DNA of 64,000 nt, taken from NCBI GenBank assembly GCA_025201365.1, contig JAIXMF010000005.1:248001-312000 (forward strand). The letters run 5' to 3'. Shown one piece after another: positions 13,020 through 27,600 of the stretch (the stretch's first letter is position 1; every line of letters starts with the position of its first letter). Under the pieces are notes generated by a model, which had not been told where the DNA came from, made no database searches, and saw only the letters and a list, made by a program, of their open reading frames with translations. This stretch comes from Syncephalis plumigaleata. Taxonomy: Eukaryota; Zoopagomycota; Zoopagomycetes; Zoopagales; Piptocephalidaceae. The position numbers and the translations under genes were made by a program.

Positions 13020-14349
13020 ATGGACCTTCTTAACGCAAGGTTATACAACCGAGGCAAACATGTCATCCACGGGATAATGGTAATAGCGATAAACTGGATT
13101 CTTCCTTCCTCCGGCCATTGAAGCAAGTTGCCTTCACATTTCCTTAAGCATGTCCCTATAGAGGAATAGACTGCATACACACCTTATTCACACTTCCATA
13201 CCCCTTCCCTCGCACCCGGGAATTATTAACAAGTCCTACGACTTGTCACGAGAGCATGTGTAGCAAGTGCGCATTGACATGTACACGCTTAGATATTAAC
13301 AAGCACACGTACATACACACGTATATTCATTCATTCATTCATGTACATGCACGCATACGTGTGTTCAATCATTCATTCACTCATTCAGTCTTTTTGCTGA
13401 TCAGGCAGACCTATAGTTAATGAGTAAGAGGTGTACTAGTCCTGATGGATGTATCTACAGACAAATAACATGTTGTTTCTTTTATCGAAATGACACATAC
13501 AAATTCATGTCAATTCATATTTATTGATAGATAAACAATGCTTTTTGTAATAAAATAAAATACACGATTATCATTCGTATTAATCGTCATTTTACAAGTA
13601 CCAAATAAATATAAACGAGATAATAGCGCGCTTTTTTCCAATATAGGATAGGTTCGGGCCGAGCATCCGACCAATCAGGAATTCATAGACAGGTTATCAT
13701 GGCGTGCTCGATCTTATTCGTTGGCCTTGAATGACGAGTGCTTGTATGCTTGCGTGTATACATGTACGTATCCATGCCTGTATGTATGTAGGTATGTATG
13801 TAGGTATGTATGGAAGGAAGGAAGGCAGGAATAATGAATGAGTAAAGTGTCCTTCTAATGGCGTGTCTTCATTATTCTTTCTACTTGATCCAGTTGGACA
13901 GTACGGATGAATGATGTATGACCTTGGCATTACTATGAGGCATGCGGATATAACATTGATAAATAAAATTACGAGATGCACAAGGCGGACATAAGAATAG
14001 CCGTAGAATAGTACGAGCTACATCCTATATCGACTTCATGTGATCACATTGCCTGCAAAATTGGTACCATCCGAGACAAGTTTGCCAAGGATGCGTTCAT
14101 TAAGCGCCATCCATAATGGCTCTGACGTAATCGCTATAATGACACTGATGACACTGATGACACTGATGACGATGACAGTAATGGCAATGATGATAGTAGT
14201 CGCAATAGTAGTAGCAGCAACAGCAACAGCAGCAATAGCAATTACTCGTAAATCCGAGCAGAATTCAATCATTCATTACAATGTAATGCAACTGTTACAT
14301 GGCACGACATTCTTCATCCATAGAGAATGCATGTGGCTTTATTAGGTTC

Positions 14350-14411
14350 TAGACCCGATAATCGTCATCACCATCATCATTATCCATGAGTTTTTATTGT
14401 TATCGGGTCTA
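14350..14411. repeat. Perfect 12-bp inverted repeat
   Basis: TAGACCCGATAA at 14350-14361 is the exact reverse complement of 14400-14411, with a 38-nt AT/CAT-rich spacer. It could form a hairpin or be a paired protein-binding site. No element ends or target duplication are evident beside it. Confidence 0.7.
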
Positions 14412-17104
14412 TTTTACATTGCATTGAACAAGGGGATAGATTGGTTTTTCTGGTGTGTGGGTGTGGGTGTGCATGTGCCTGCAGTCAAGTAGAGTGAGCG
14501 AGATGAACATAAATCGGTTTGTGTTGCTAATAGTTAGGGGGAAATCGAGGGGAAATGAGTGGGAAACCTCATCAGACGATACAACTGTTGTGCCTGACTT
14601 TCATGTAAAGATAGTGCAACTGCTTTAGTTAAGTGCAATGTTAGCTAGATTTACACATCCACATGGTGGCCAATGACATTGTCAGTGGACACACATACGC
14701 ACGTACACATACACGCACATACGCACGCATAAAAGTACAGATGACAAGTAAACAGGCGCAGATGGTCATACAAGCAAATAATCGTGTGACAATAAAAAAA
14801 ACATGAATTGATTACAATGACCTTGTCCAACCGGTGTCATGTCAGGTGGTTAGCAAGAATGGCGTTATCACCGCCACCACCAGCATCATCATCACCATCA
14901 TCATCCTATCTTTCATACTATGCTGCTTAATGACTAGCATCATACAATGAAACAAATGGTCATTCATCATTAATTCTTCTAATGAATCATATGAAAACAT
15001 GGCACATTAATGATGAGTGATCATGTTATTGGTCGTTTTAGAAAACATACATACATACATACACATTAGAAACCATAAGCATGTAAGTTTAAGCAAGATC
15101 CCTTGACTTTCATATGTGTGCGCAATCAAGAAAAAACCACTCCATGTGGCATTGCATTGACCTTTTCACCGTTATGGGAATAAACCATTGACTTAATTGA
15201 TATACCGAGCAGTTGCAAATGATAAACAGTTGTACTACTCGGTCGTTGACGTCAACTTTTGGTTTTCAACATGGTTCGGCACCAGTTTGAGGGAACTTTT
15301 GCGTCAACTATTATTATTATTATTAGTGGAACCAATAGATTACATGAGAAGGTGCTTTATTCGTGTGCTCTATTTTAGCCAAGCGGTATCACGCGCATGC
15401 GCTTCCACTTCTTTACAGTCGTGTGTATGTGGATAGATGGATTGACTGATAGATGGATAGATAGGTGAATGGTTGCTTGTGTGTATATGAATGTGTGTGT
15501 GTGTGTGTGTGTTACCGCTTAGGTCCACCTGTTCTTTATCCCCTCACATGCGCCTCATACACATCATACGTACGTGCGTATGTACGCATACACATACATA
15601 CGTACATTTTTTCATTCATTCATTCATTCATTCATACATACATTTGTTCATACATACGCACGAATTTATGTTCCCAATGCTTGTTTGTTAGGTAGATCGG
15701 CGGTGGATTTACTGGCTTAGTCATTGGAGGCTCGTTTTAAATTGCATGTCCTCTTGGACTATCGGACTTACCATTTACACACGCGTGATACATCAAGGGC
15801 ATTGCGAGGGCAGCGTCAGTCACGGTGATAGCAATGTAGCAACACCGTTGAAACAGCATTGCCAACAAGTATTCGCTAGACGACACAGGTATTGTCATAG
15901 GCCGTATCGTGGGGTTTACCGCCACACACATACACGCTCACGCTCACACTCACCTTGGGCAGCAAACATTCACGCTTCCACTAACTAGGAAAGGCAATAC
16001 GTATATCTAAATGACTTTGCTTCGTGACGGATGTCCACATAGTCATGCTGTACACGCGTAATTGGCGAGAGGTACGCGCTAACAAGTCATAACCTCGATG
16101 CTCATCGTCTATGTGCTCGGGTTTAAGAGCCAGCAATTGAAAGATAAAAAACGCTTTAAATGGCCTTCGTTCGCAGTGCACGTCACCATTCGCATCTTGT
16201 TGTTCGTTTATTTCATCATCATTACCTTTGCTCACCTCCGCCTATATTTGTGCGTATTTGTAACACACACATACACACGCGCGCATGTGTGTATGTCTAT
16301 GTGTATGTACGTGTGTGTGTGCACCTTGCTTCAACTTCGTATACTTATTTGCCAAGCCCTTCTTCCATATCATTTGCCGTAATAACCGCAATAATAACAA
16401 CTATTGCTATTACTGTAAGTAAACGATTACCACTTGTCATACCTAATAATCCTGTTACTCCTACATCTATTCATACATCTACTACTACCATTACTACTAC
16501 ATTACTACTATATTTACTACCAACGTCTCTACTATTAACTATAATTGGTTGCTTGGCATTTCATTTCTGGGATTGACTAAAGTTTTAAAGCAGCCGTTTT
16601 ACCTAACCAGATCTGGTCCCAAAAAATCAACCACTACTTTCGTCGCTTGTATTCGTCGCCTACTCTTCTTTTCACTTTATCCGTACTCTTCCCTTATCTC
16701 CTTTATCCTCTCTTCCAATACAATACTTGGTCATTTGACCTTATATTCCTTTTCATTTTTCTCCGAAAACAACATCTTTTTTGAATTATCTACATTTACT
16801 TTCTACATAATCATTAACAAGTTAACCACAAACAACTTGTGGTGATTAGGTATTATTATTATTACTACTACTTTTATTACTTTTATTACTTTTATTATTG
16901 TTCTCAAATTAGCAAGTGGCGGTCACTTTTATTGACTTCTATTTGTGTTCATATTTGTTTTGTTCATTCAAAGTAGTTTCAACACTTTCCAGCCAAGCTA
17001 TCGCTACCTTGGTGGTCCCGTGTATTAGCCGTTTATCCTGATATTTACAAGCTTCTATTACTGTGACTCCAGAAGAGCAAGCGTTAAAACAACTACTAAC
17101 CTTT

Positions 17105-17142
<38 letters not shown>

Positions 17143-17448
17143 ATTCTCTCCTAACTTATTATTGCATTTGAAGTTTTATCGCTTCATTCATCACTATTAT
17201 AGTGTCCTATCGCCAATTCCTTTCTTTTTTTGGTCATTCTGACTGTCACTTACCCTTTGAAAGGTATAGTCCAATCGTTGACGCACTTTGTTGCCTTGAG
17301 TGTGCTTACGGGTGCAGTGATTTGCTGATCCAGTGTACTACACAATTTCCAGCATCACCTTTTGCGATAGAACATTAGTACACATTTCCTATTTCGTTTT
17401 CGTATTATTCCTTGCAAGACAACAACAGCAATAGTAACAACGAAAAAC

Positions 17449-19109
17449 ATGCAGCCTCACTTGCCCTCATCGCAGCACGATCGATTGCCGCCGTTAACAG
17501 CACTACTAACGGATGTACCAAGCGAATCACGTGATAGTAATCGGCCTTGGACGCATGTTGGCTCGAGCTCAACGACGATTGCCGCCGCCGCCGCCGTCAT
17601 CGATGGCAATGATCGTAGCGGCATTACCACCAGTGCCAACTCCAATCCAACGAATACATCCGATATTTTCACTCGTATTGGAAGTCGCGCACGATCCTAC
17701 TCCTATGGATCGGCACATGTCATGAGTGGCAATAGAACTGATGTTCCCGTTTCGTCGTGCGCAACCAATTTGTCCTGCGCCAGGCAAACTAACCTTGTCT
17801 TCAATTCATCTAATCCAAGGCAGGTGCCTTCGCATCAGTCATCGTCCATTCCTAACAATAATTACTTGTTGTCAAATGCAAAGGACAACTACACCGCTCC
17901 GTCGCTACACATTAACACGTCGATGTACGATGTGCGAAGAGACTCGATGACCGTGTCTCCCGTCTCGACAACGGCCAATTCAATTGCTAATATGACCGGC
18001 CCAATGATTTCTAATCATCGAGTCGGCGGTGGAGGAGCAGGAGGAGGTTTATCCCTATCCCATACAATCCCCGCAAATCCACTTAGTACTCATGTGACAC
18101 CAAGCACGGCAAGTTCCATGGCCTCTATTGCGCAGCAGTCTGCAGCGAACAACCTGGCCATCCACTCGACGTCGTCCTCGTCGTCTTTATCGCCTTTGCT
18201 TCCCGCTGTCCCGTCCGCCGCGTTCTCCTATAGTAATAGTCAGAAACCAAATAGCACGCAGGCTTCATTCGACCATATATTATCGCCCAGTAATGGTAAG
18301 TTTACATAATTGATAGGTGATCACACATTTGTCTAATATAGCAGCAATAGATCATTTACCGTTGATGCATTTCTCGGACACGCTTTCGCCACAAAGTAAA
18401 AGCCCGACACTGTCGCCGCACAGCCAGTTTAGCAAGGTGGATCGTTTCCAGAAGCAATTACAACGACGTAATCGCAGGAATGATCGATCGAGCTATATTC
18501 ATTCGGATGGAGAGAATCTAGGTCAGCGTACATCGGCGCATAGTAGTAGCGGTGAGTCTTCCCCAGCACGCCGTCTATCTCCATACCCGATTCCTGCCAA
18601 TTATGCAACCGACGGCTTCAGCAGCAGTAGTCTTGGTCGTAAAAACGATAATATCAGCGGTGCTGGAAGCGTGGATGAACATGACGATGTTTTGTTGACG
18701 GAGAAGCGCCGACGAAACGCCAGAGCATCGGCCCGCTTCCGTGACCGTCGTAAGCAACGCGAACGTGAAATGCGTAATCGTTGCGAACAATTGGAGCAGC
18801 GTGTTATGCAACTGGAGGCATTACTTAGCTCATCGGATACCGGTGCCGCACGACTTGACGCGGAGAGATGGCGTGTGGAGGCGCAGCGACAGGCCTCTAG
18901 AGTATGTGAGCTAGAAGAAGAGGTAGGTATACAATCATCAATATCATCATCAATATCATCATCATCATTATGTTAACAACAACATTTATCTACTTATTTA
19001 CTTATTTTACTTTTAGGTATTCCGGCAACGTCATCTATTATTCTCTGATCGCCATCGTGGTAGCGCTTCAGCAGGTATGCATTTAAAACGCACACCTGAA
19101 TCGCCTTAA
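17449..19109 (+). CDS. bZIP transcription factor, CYS3/ZIP-1 type
   Basis: Three exons. The first two encode a long Ser/Asn/Thr-rich disordered region with proline-directed serine sites (SPQSKSPTLSPHS). Near the C-terminus is a basic region, KRRRNARASARFRDRRKQRE, whose N-x-x-x-S-x-R-F-R core matches the Neurospora CYS-3/fungal ZIP-1 group, followed by a leucine zipper (EQLEQRVMQLEALL). The final exon adds VFRQRHLLFSDRH and ends TPESP. Relatives act as dimers in the nucleus and often control sulfur assimilation or amino-acid stress genes; which of these applies here is inference. The gene stands alone between two multi-kilobase repeat-rich spacers, which suggests extensive upstream control. 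Confidence 0.82.
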
Positions 19110-19717
19110 ATATTCGACACTCTACATGAGCAACAAGTAACGATTGATGATTGAATAGTCAACATTATTGACCCAGTGATTAAGCAGTAACGATTATTAC
19201 ATTTATTACTAATTACTGACGACATTGATGGATTATGCAACAATCGATTGTTACTACGTCATCTTACCAACTGCAAAAAAACATTTATTCTCGCTTGGTG
19301 ATCATTCATTCTTTTTTCTGCGCCTCTCAACACTTTAATCGACTTTTACTTGCCTTCCTTTTTTCCGCTTCTTCCTCTTCTTCTTCCTCTTCTTTTCGAT
19401 TCAATTGTCGTTTTAAGCCTACTTCTTATAAGCATTCGCAATCGGTAATAGCTCATTTTGCCAATTTATTTTTTACTTCATTCGTTATTGTTATCATATT
19501 CATGCCGCTGGTTATCAACTACTTTTAATCACACAGTACTTGTTAAGGCTTGATTTGTGATGATGCGCACCACGATTCTTTCCTCGTCATCCGCCTCGTC
19601 ATTCTATTCGACCATACTGTTTTCTCGTTTAAAGTAGTCGGCACATATGATATAGATATTTTTTCCGCGCTTTCTCATTCAATTCATCATTTATGCATTC
19701 GCTCTTTTCTTCTTCTT

Positions 19718-19752
<35 letters not shown>

Positions 19753-22700
19753 TCTTGGCTATTCCGCCATTTTTCATTTACAAGGCGTTAGAGCCATTGA
19801 TTTGTTTCCCTTTAGGAAACCTTTATTGATATTAGTAGCAATAGCAATTCATTTCTGACTATACATTCTTCTTAGTTATGATCATTTTATTACCATTACA
19901 TTATTGTCACGTATGCCACACATCTATATAGATATATGATTGCTAATATCAATATTATAACATTTTGGAGCACACGCTTGTAACTCTTACTCATCGCTGA
20001 TGCATTTTTATTATTTGACGGAACCTTTTACTCGTTCTCTTCTCCAAACACGTTAACGAACGAACGAACAAACAAAACAAAGGTGACAATCATAAATGGT
20101 GGTCACAGCACTGGATTAATGATCGTCTTTAGCATCATTTGTCATAACAACGTTCCAAGTAGTTATGTAATAATATGAAATACTTGGTATCAGCGTTAAA
20201 TGATTCAACAACTATTTCATATATATATATATCTATTTACATATCTTTGCTAAGCATCTAGCTTGCCCTATTGCGCAAGTGATAGCATTGAGTACTTTTA
20301 CCATCTTGATCGTTAATAAAATTAAATCTACCATTGTGCTAATTGCTATATTCAGACGTAGCCATGCCCAGAAATAGATCGTCTATGCCCTTTGTACATT
20401 TAAGAAGGTTTACAAGCAAGTCGGATTCCACAGGTCAAGTCGCTCGCTTTATTTTATTTGCAACATTCAGTTATTCTTCTCCTACTAAGTAGCTATAAAT
20501 TACTATTGCCATTAAGCTGATTAAATATAATACACCATTAACAAAAGTAAATAAATTGGTATTAACTAACAGAGAGAAAGAAAAGACATAATAAAGTCAG
20601 CTTAAATGTTGCATCTTATCGAAATATTAAGGATAAGCGGTAATAAGAGGAGTAATATCATGCTCCCTAATAATCATTAGCATAGTATAATCATATGTAC
20701 ACTTATAATTATACAAGAAATAACTAACTTATGCATACACGTATTAATTGGTATCGTTTCTATATGTATATGTAACTTCTAAGTTGTATGTATTTATTTA
20801 GATCACTCCAAAATTGTAATAGCACAGATACAAAATGCGATGCAGAATTGCAAAGAGACCAGGGATATGCGAAATCATAAAGGTCCGACACGTCTATGAA
20901 TCAATGCAAGAAAATGTATGAATTATAATAAAACAACAAAAACAGCTCAAAGGTTGTTCGCGCGACATATGGCATAAAAGTCCGCTTGATGCCTCGAACC
21001 ATCGATGTACGTGTGTAAGCGAAAAGACAGCGATTCGGAGGAGAAAAGCCAAGCGCTATTCCATTGCCTCCATGTCTCACCACTTGGATATTAGGAACCA
21101 AGTAAAATGAATGCTCCACGTACATTCGACATTGTCGATAACATCATAAGCGACTCGTTACGATATGTGACCGGGAATGACCGATGAGTGCGTTCTAAAT
21201 GCAAGGTTACGGACAAAAAAGGTCCAGTAATGGTTCAAAAGAGGAAAATGGCAAGGGGAAACAAAACAAAATAAAATGCCGTCAGCATTAATCTGCTGAA
21301 TAAATCAAAGGTACGAGAGAGCAAGCACAAGAATTCTTTGATGCAATGAAAAGAGAGAGAGCGAGAACGAGAAAGCGAGAGAGAGGTAGGGAAATGCAAT
21401 AAAATTGACGATGAATTTACGCACGCGTGCAAATACAATATGCTTATACTAATAATAGTAATAGTAGTAATAATAATATGGATACAACACCTGATGTAGT
21501 GTGTACCGAGGAAGGGAGAGGAGGAGGATGCTCATCAAACTCGTATAGAGTAAGCCAACTGGAATTGTAGCAGTTCATAGTGATGGCCGAATGTCCATAG
21601 AGTATAATGATGATAGTTTCATAATGTCTTTTTGACCAATCAATGTTCTCAAAGACAAGAGGAACTTATTGCCTGTATACACATATGTATATGTATATGT
21701 ATATATATGGCTGAATGGATCCACTGTGTATGTATAATTGTCGAGTGGAAGAATGGTAGGCGGATTCGTTGCATGAAGAATACGTCTGCTTGTCGGTGAA
21801 GTTGTCGACATGGGATTTCACCGTCAAACAAACAATAGTGTATCGATGCCTGCACACATATACACCAAGTGTCGACTATGTCTATAGTGTCGCAGTTACT
21901 GTCGGGCGGGGGATAGCTTGAGGGGAAGAAGTAACGAGGTTGTGGCGTGATATGTTCTTCAAGGTTGTCGTGATTTCGTTGTTAAGTAGTAGCAGTAACG
22001 ATCGCTGAAAGAGTATATGTGGATATGTATACGGTGGCCAATGTTGATAAAGTAAGCGAGACGAATGATGACAACGGGATATAAGCGCGCAGGAAAGCAG
22101 AAAATTATGTAGTCGATCGGTTAATTATAGAGATGGCAGCACTTCTTCCTTGGAAGAGGCTTGCCCACGAAAAGAAAGAACCGATATTGGTATTACTTTT
22201 TTTTGTGAAAAGCAACGGAGATAAGAATATAATAAACGAAGTAAAGACGCGTATTACTAGAGGTAGAGGCAACGGATAGAAAAGGAATTAATAAGATGGA
22301 TAGATTTCTTTAGCATTACTTGTGTCTCATCGTGTGATGCAACCAACACGTCGCTGTGTTGGGTGAGCTTTGCATGCACATGAGAGATCAAAAGCAACGC
22401 CTTAGTAAGTGGTACAGATGGAATATGTGGGGAGAAGAACCGCGACGTAATACTGAAAGAAAAGAGAGAGAGAGAGAGAGAAAACGCGTAAACGAGGAAA
22501 TAGGGAAAACCAAGGAATGATACGAGCAATAAAAAGGTATAACTGCAGCGATAAACGAATAACGCGCGGCTTAACCGATAAAAACTCGTCCATAAAGTAG
22601 GTTATACATTTATAATATGTAATGGTAATAATAATGATGGTGATGGTGGTGGTGATGATGATGGTGGTGATGATGATGAGGGAATTGCGAAAAGGGATCG

Positions 22701-22793
22701 GGCGAGAATAGCATTAGCTTATAGTTGACTAATGACATGATATTAAGCTAGTAAATCAACGATTTACCGGCGTCTAGATGTAATAAAATGGCA
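19110..22793. other. Gene-poor region rich in simple repeats
   Basis: About 3.7 kb. A (TTC)n tract lies near 19706-19747, AT repeats near 20220, an AG-rich tract near 21350 and 22460, and a (GATGGT)-type repeat near 22630-22680. Open frames are short and compositionally biased. It holds the 3' ends of two convergent genes but I find no RNA gene or mobile element. Confidence 0.5.
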
Positions 22794-24668
22794 TTAATGG
22801 ATAGAAGCCTTTGATAAGGCGGAAGCCGACGTGGTTTCCTCCATTGTCTCGCAAGCAGAATCGGTGTCGCTCAACGAGGACGCAATGGAGGCGGTTTCAA
22901 TATCGACAGAAGGACGTGTCGCGTGTACCACCACGGATATTGGAGCGACGACAACGTCGTCGGTGTTGCTACAGCTTTCCGTATTACACAGGCGTTTCTC
23001 CATGAACATTAACTCGCTCGGTTCCACCCATAAACGATAGTTGACCAAGCGAAGGAAGGTGCGTTCCGCGCGACTAACATCACGGGCTGTGAACACACCT
23101 CGAGTAGCACGACTCATGGTCTCGTTTCGCATACCATTGTCTATTAAGAATTTGCTGGCGGTAAGCGCGGCAGCCACGAAGATCCGGTAAGGAGCGTCAA
23201 AATCACCACGGGATCCTTGTGGTAGGCAAGGTTTGAGACGCTGGATATACACCAGGGTAACGGCTAGTGCGGCAGGACGCATTCGAGAACGTTCCGCGAC
23301 TTGGCGGACGAACTCTAGCATCGGTGGCAACTGAGGATCGTTAGCCGTTCTAGAACTGCATGGAAGCAACTCTTCCGTGGCCTTTGCGGTCCAGACTAGA
23401 AGTAAAAAAATATTATATAATTTAGGAAACATGTGATTGTTAGTACGTTGATTAGACTAGACAAGACTAGATTAGAGACACAATGGTGGCATTAATGGTT
23501 GTACATTTGGTGGTGGCATTGCTGACAGTTCAAAACAACAATAGCCTTGATTAACAGTCGCAAAGCCCGTCTTTTGCATCAGCAGCGATCAATCACTCCA
23601 TGTTGTGAAACGAGCGCACACACACACATACATACACACGTTCATTCATTCATGCACACCAACATACAACCATTATTTGGCTGCGGCAGTTCCCATTGTC
23701 CATTCAACAAGTGAAAAAAAGAGAGCCAATCCATGGAAGCGCACACAAGGTTAGAACAATAGTTGCCACAGGATAATGACAATAAGCAAAAAGCCAGTTC
23801 AAATGAAACTGTTCCTCCGAAAATACTGGGGTGCAGCATCCGGCATAAGCGAGCATTATTCACCTGCACTCACACACACACATCCATACATATGCATAGG
23901 ATAAAAAATCTTTCCGGACAAGCCTAATGAAGGCATGGCATACGATAGAGATTACAGGTTATGTTCAAGGCGCAACAATCACTCGCGTTACGTGGCCAAA
24001 TTAGTTTTGAGCAAAGGTTGCACCATATACTGTACACGAAGTGCCATGCCTTTAAGTGCGTATGGAGTGTACGCACACATACGCACACGCACACGCAGAT
24101 ACTAGAACATGAATATAGAAATGTACATATCCATACATACATACATACGTACATACATAGATTGATTGATTGATTGATTGATTGATAAACAGACAGGTTG
24201 ATTGATAGACAAATACGTTCATACGCGCGCGTACGAGTTCATGCCCATTCAGGCAAATGTCCATTTAGCAGTCCATCATCCGTACATCCGTACATACATA
24301 TGAATGAATGAATGAATGAATGTGAATAGTGTGCATGCTATTCAAAAGTGCTATGCAAACTGTAGTCACTGTGATATTACCCCCAAAATTACTAAAATGA
24401 CCAAAGGAAGAAACTATGGAGAGCCTTATCTAAAGCACGTGACAGCACCGCCACAAGCACGCGCACACACACACACACACAACACGCCACACCCATACTA
24501 CAGCCATACTACAGCCATACCATATCCGTATGGGTACACAGGTAAATCCAAACATCCATATCAAATAATGTTCCTCTATATACCGATAAAAATAAATTAC
24601 TCACCAATCAAATCATCGTGGGACGGCAGAGAAAGCGCGTCCAAGGATAGCTTGTCTAATGCAACCAT
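22794..24668 (-). CDS. PHO80/PCL-family cyclin
   Basis: The main exon (22794-23395) encodes a single cyclin box: LEFVRQVAERSRMRPAALAV, LVYIQRLK, YRIFVAAALTASKFLIDNG, then FTARDVSRAERTFLRLVNYR and LWVEPSE. This pattern is that of Pcl/Pho80 cyclins, partners of the Pho85 kinase in cell-cycle, polarity and phosphate signalling. The C-terminal tail is Ser/Thr-rich. The acceptor at 23396 is clear (TTACTTCTAG). A first exon at 24605-24668 (MVALDKLSLDALSLPSHDD, donor GTGAGT) joins in phase and is plausible, but it needs a 1.2-kb intron, long for this genome, so that exon is tentative. The upstream region is very long and repeat-rich. Confidence 0.78.
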
Positions 24669-27600
24669 GATTGACTGTTTTGGTTTCGGCTGTTTTTGTT
24701 ATTGTTGCACCGATAGATCGACAATGAATTGGCAGCTAGAATGGCGGCTTCAAGGCTGAATATTCCTATCGCTGGGAGTGTAGAACGTAAACACGACCGG
24801 TAAAAAATGCAGTATTGTTGGTGGAATAGCACTATAGTTGCCAACAATGAATAACCAAAAAAAAGCGAATAGATAGTTGTTAATGAAGAGAGTGTTGCAA
24901 CCTGGTTTAAGGTCAAGTCAAGTTAATTAGAGGGGAGGAGTTGATTGATGGAAGATTGGTGAACAATGTCAACTCTCGAGGTATTTCACGCGTAAATCTG
25001 TATAGGAGATGGTGGAATAGGGATAAAAGTCTAATATGCCAGATGCATACTCTTCAATAAGGGCAGACTATCACTGGAAATGGGCAATGGTGCGATAGAC
25101 GTCGTCGTGGTGGTAATGGTAATGGTGACGATATGGGGGAATGAGAGCGAATGTGATAGTAATAGTAATAATAATAATAGTAGTAATAGTAGTAATAGTA
25201 GTAATAATTGAGTGTATGTCAGATAAAATAATATCAGCAAGAAAGCGTGTTTAAAGGGCTGCTCGGTCAATTACTACTAGCTACTGGTCGAGAGTAACGA
25301 GTCAGTTACAGTTAAACAGTAAAGAAATTTACAAAATTCGTGGACATTCCATCAAAATAAATTTGATAGAGATAGATATATATAAAAGGATATGCAGACG
25401 TGAGACCAGCGAAGAAATCGACGTTGCAAAGATTCAATGGGCAAGAAGAATAGCGGAGCAATAAGAAGGGGATACGTGATGATTGATCGAGTTTATATAG
25501 GCGTTGGAGGGAGAGACAGCGAGAGTGTGTGATCGATGTGTGAATTGGCCGTGTTTGGCATGTGCAAGGAGACAAGGATGAAGAAGAAGGAAGTTCAGCG
25601 ATGATCCAGCCAAAAGAACGCGTGAAAGAGGAGTGCATGCACAGCCCCGAAAAGAAACGCGCGTTGTTGACAAAGGTGAAGAAAACGAACACGATACGCG
25701 GTCACATACACACACATACACACGACGTGTCAAAAGCGATAATAGTGAGGTAGCAAGAAATAGAGTGTATAAGATGTGACAACGAGTGACAATAGAATGA
25801 CAAGTGTCAGGTGTCAGATGTCAGATGTCAAGTGACAAGTGTCAAATTTCAATTAATGCGAAATAGATGAATGTGTCCCAATGAGTCACAAAGAAAGGAA
25901 AAGAAGAAGAAAGATAGAGAAAGGGAAAGAATAACAAGAAGAAGAGGAAGAAGAGGAAGAGGAAGAGTATGAAGAGATGGTCGAAATAGATGATAATACG
26001 CGTGCGTATATATAAAATAGGAGAGGCGTAGAGGAGATGACCGTAATGAATTAAACATTGATTAATTCGTTGTAATGTACGTATATATATATATATATAT
26101 AAATACATTTATACGATAAAGCGCGAAATGTATAGGAATGTATAATTACCATGGTGCGTGCGTAAGCCAAGTCGGTTCCATTCGTTAGCACATGTTTTTG
26201 AATTCGGGACAAATGTCGCGGCGGCAATACCCATCGGTATAATCATAAGATTAGTTATAATAGAGAATTGTAAGGAAAAAAAGAGGTGTAAACAAACAAT
26301 GGTTAGTTAATTATGCAACGCGATATTTCATATGTTTATCCTTCGCTCTTCCTCGCGCGCGCGCGCGCTCTCTCTCTCTCTTTCTTCACCACACCGCCTC
26401 CACACTTCCGGCGCATCCACCCCTTTTACCGGATGGCTTCTTCAAACTATTTTGAGCCATCATGCAGACGCATTGAGTATTGCAGCATTGTACAATACTA
26501 AGCGGTGGATGAAGAAGGAAAAAGTCAATGCCTTGAACATTGATGTCTTTTGATTAGAATGCAACTAAAGAGCATAAAACGCCTTCGCTCTACATTAGCA
26601 TGCGTATAGCTTGGCAGCTCATGTAGTCACTCCATACTTGTTGATATCGGACGAATCACGCACTAGTTGTTATTTTTTGTTAACACATACCAAGGCCGCC
26701 GCAGTGAATGTGGTCCGTACACACACACACACAAACAAACACACACGCTTGCCAGTTAGCTGTTTTGCCACGTGCTTTTCGGTATCAATGCAAGTGGTCT
26801 AAATTGCAGCGTTTTACATAGACAAAAATAGGGGGGATGAGGATGATGAAGAGGATGATGAAGAGAAGGAAGCGCACGCTAAGGAAGGAAGATAGGCGCA
26901 AATAGACTGGGGAAGGATGTATGGGAGATGTCTAAGCTAAAGATAAAAGAAAGATAGACGGGCAGATATATCGATATACCGCGAATGGTAGCACAAATAG
27001 CACACTATGCCACAATGAAAATGATCTGCGTTCCACGCACAGCATGCACAGGCACCAATGAAAGTATAGAATGTATTTGTACAAAAGTAGGAAAGAAAGA
27101 GAATCGCCAAATGGAGAAATCAAAAAAAGAAGGTAAGGAAATGAAGAAGGATATGGAAAGTAAGGAAGAAGGGTAGAAAAAGGAAGAGAGAGAGGAAGCG
27201 AGGAAGAGAGAAGGAAAGTGGCCCACAACCTAGAGACCAACAACATACGATACTAAATGGAATAGCTTACGAGAGAGAGAGAAATGACACGTCTATAAAT
27301 ACTATCGTAAATTTACAAAGTAGACTGACTTGATGCCTAAAACTATTTTTGATCGGCAAAGAAGAACAGCTTAGGTGTGATGGAATGTGACAACGCTATG
27401 AATACTTCATGATAGGTGACCACTCCTACTCCTACTTTACTGCTACTATTCCTACTACTACTACGTGTATTCGGAATCGAGTAAGGTAAATAGACTGGAG
27501 AAGATAAGGATACGCACATTAATGCAAAGCAGAAAAGGCCATGTTAGAAGATGATTGACAGACATACAAGGCGCATAGAATTAACGTTGCACACCATTCT

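Larger units (their letters stand above)
12468..17448. other. Gene-poor region rich in simple repeats
   Basis: Nearly 5 kb without a gene I can support. It carries a 9-bp tandem repeat (12976-13019), (ATTC)n near 15610-15640, (TG)n near 15495 and 16310, (CTCACT)-type repeats near 17110, and a 12-bp inverted repeat at 14350-14411. Small open frames here are all low-complexity. The last kilobase is pyrimidine-rich and probably holds the promoter and long leader of the bZIP gene. Two short GC-rich islets (12855-12890 and 13648-13672) share the string GGGCCGAG. Confidence 0.5.

Noticed and set aside
12855-13672. GC-rich islets as tRNA genes
   Set aside because: They show neither the A and B box sequences nor a cloverleaf; I found no tRNA in the window.
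13697-13981. Open frames in the gene-poor regions (for example 13697-13981, 25031-25270, 26932-27246)
   Set aside because: They translate microsatellites into repetitive or strongly biased peptides, lack splice context and match no family I recognise.
23396-23432. Start codon at 23432 for the PCL-type cyclin
   Set aside because: The residues before 23395 derive from a T-rich intron end (TTTTTACTTCTAG); an upstream first exon is more likely.
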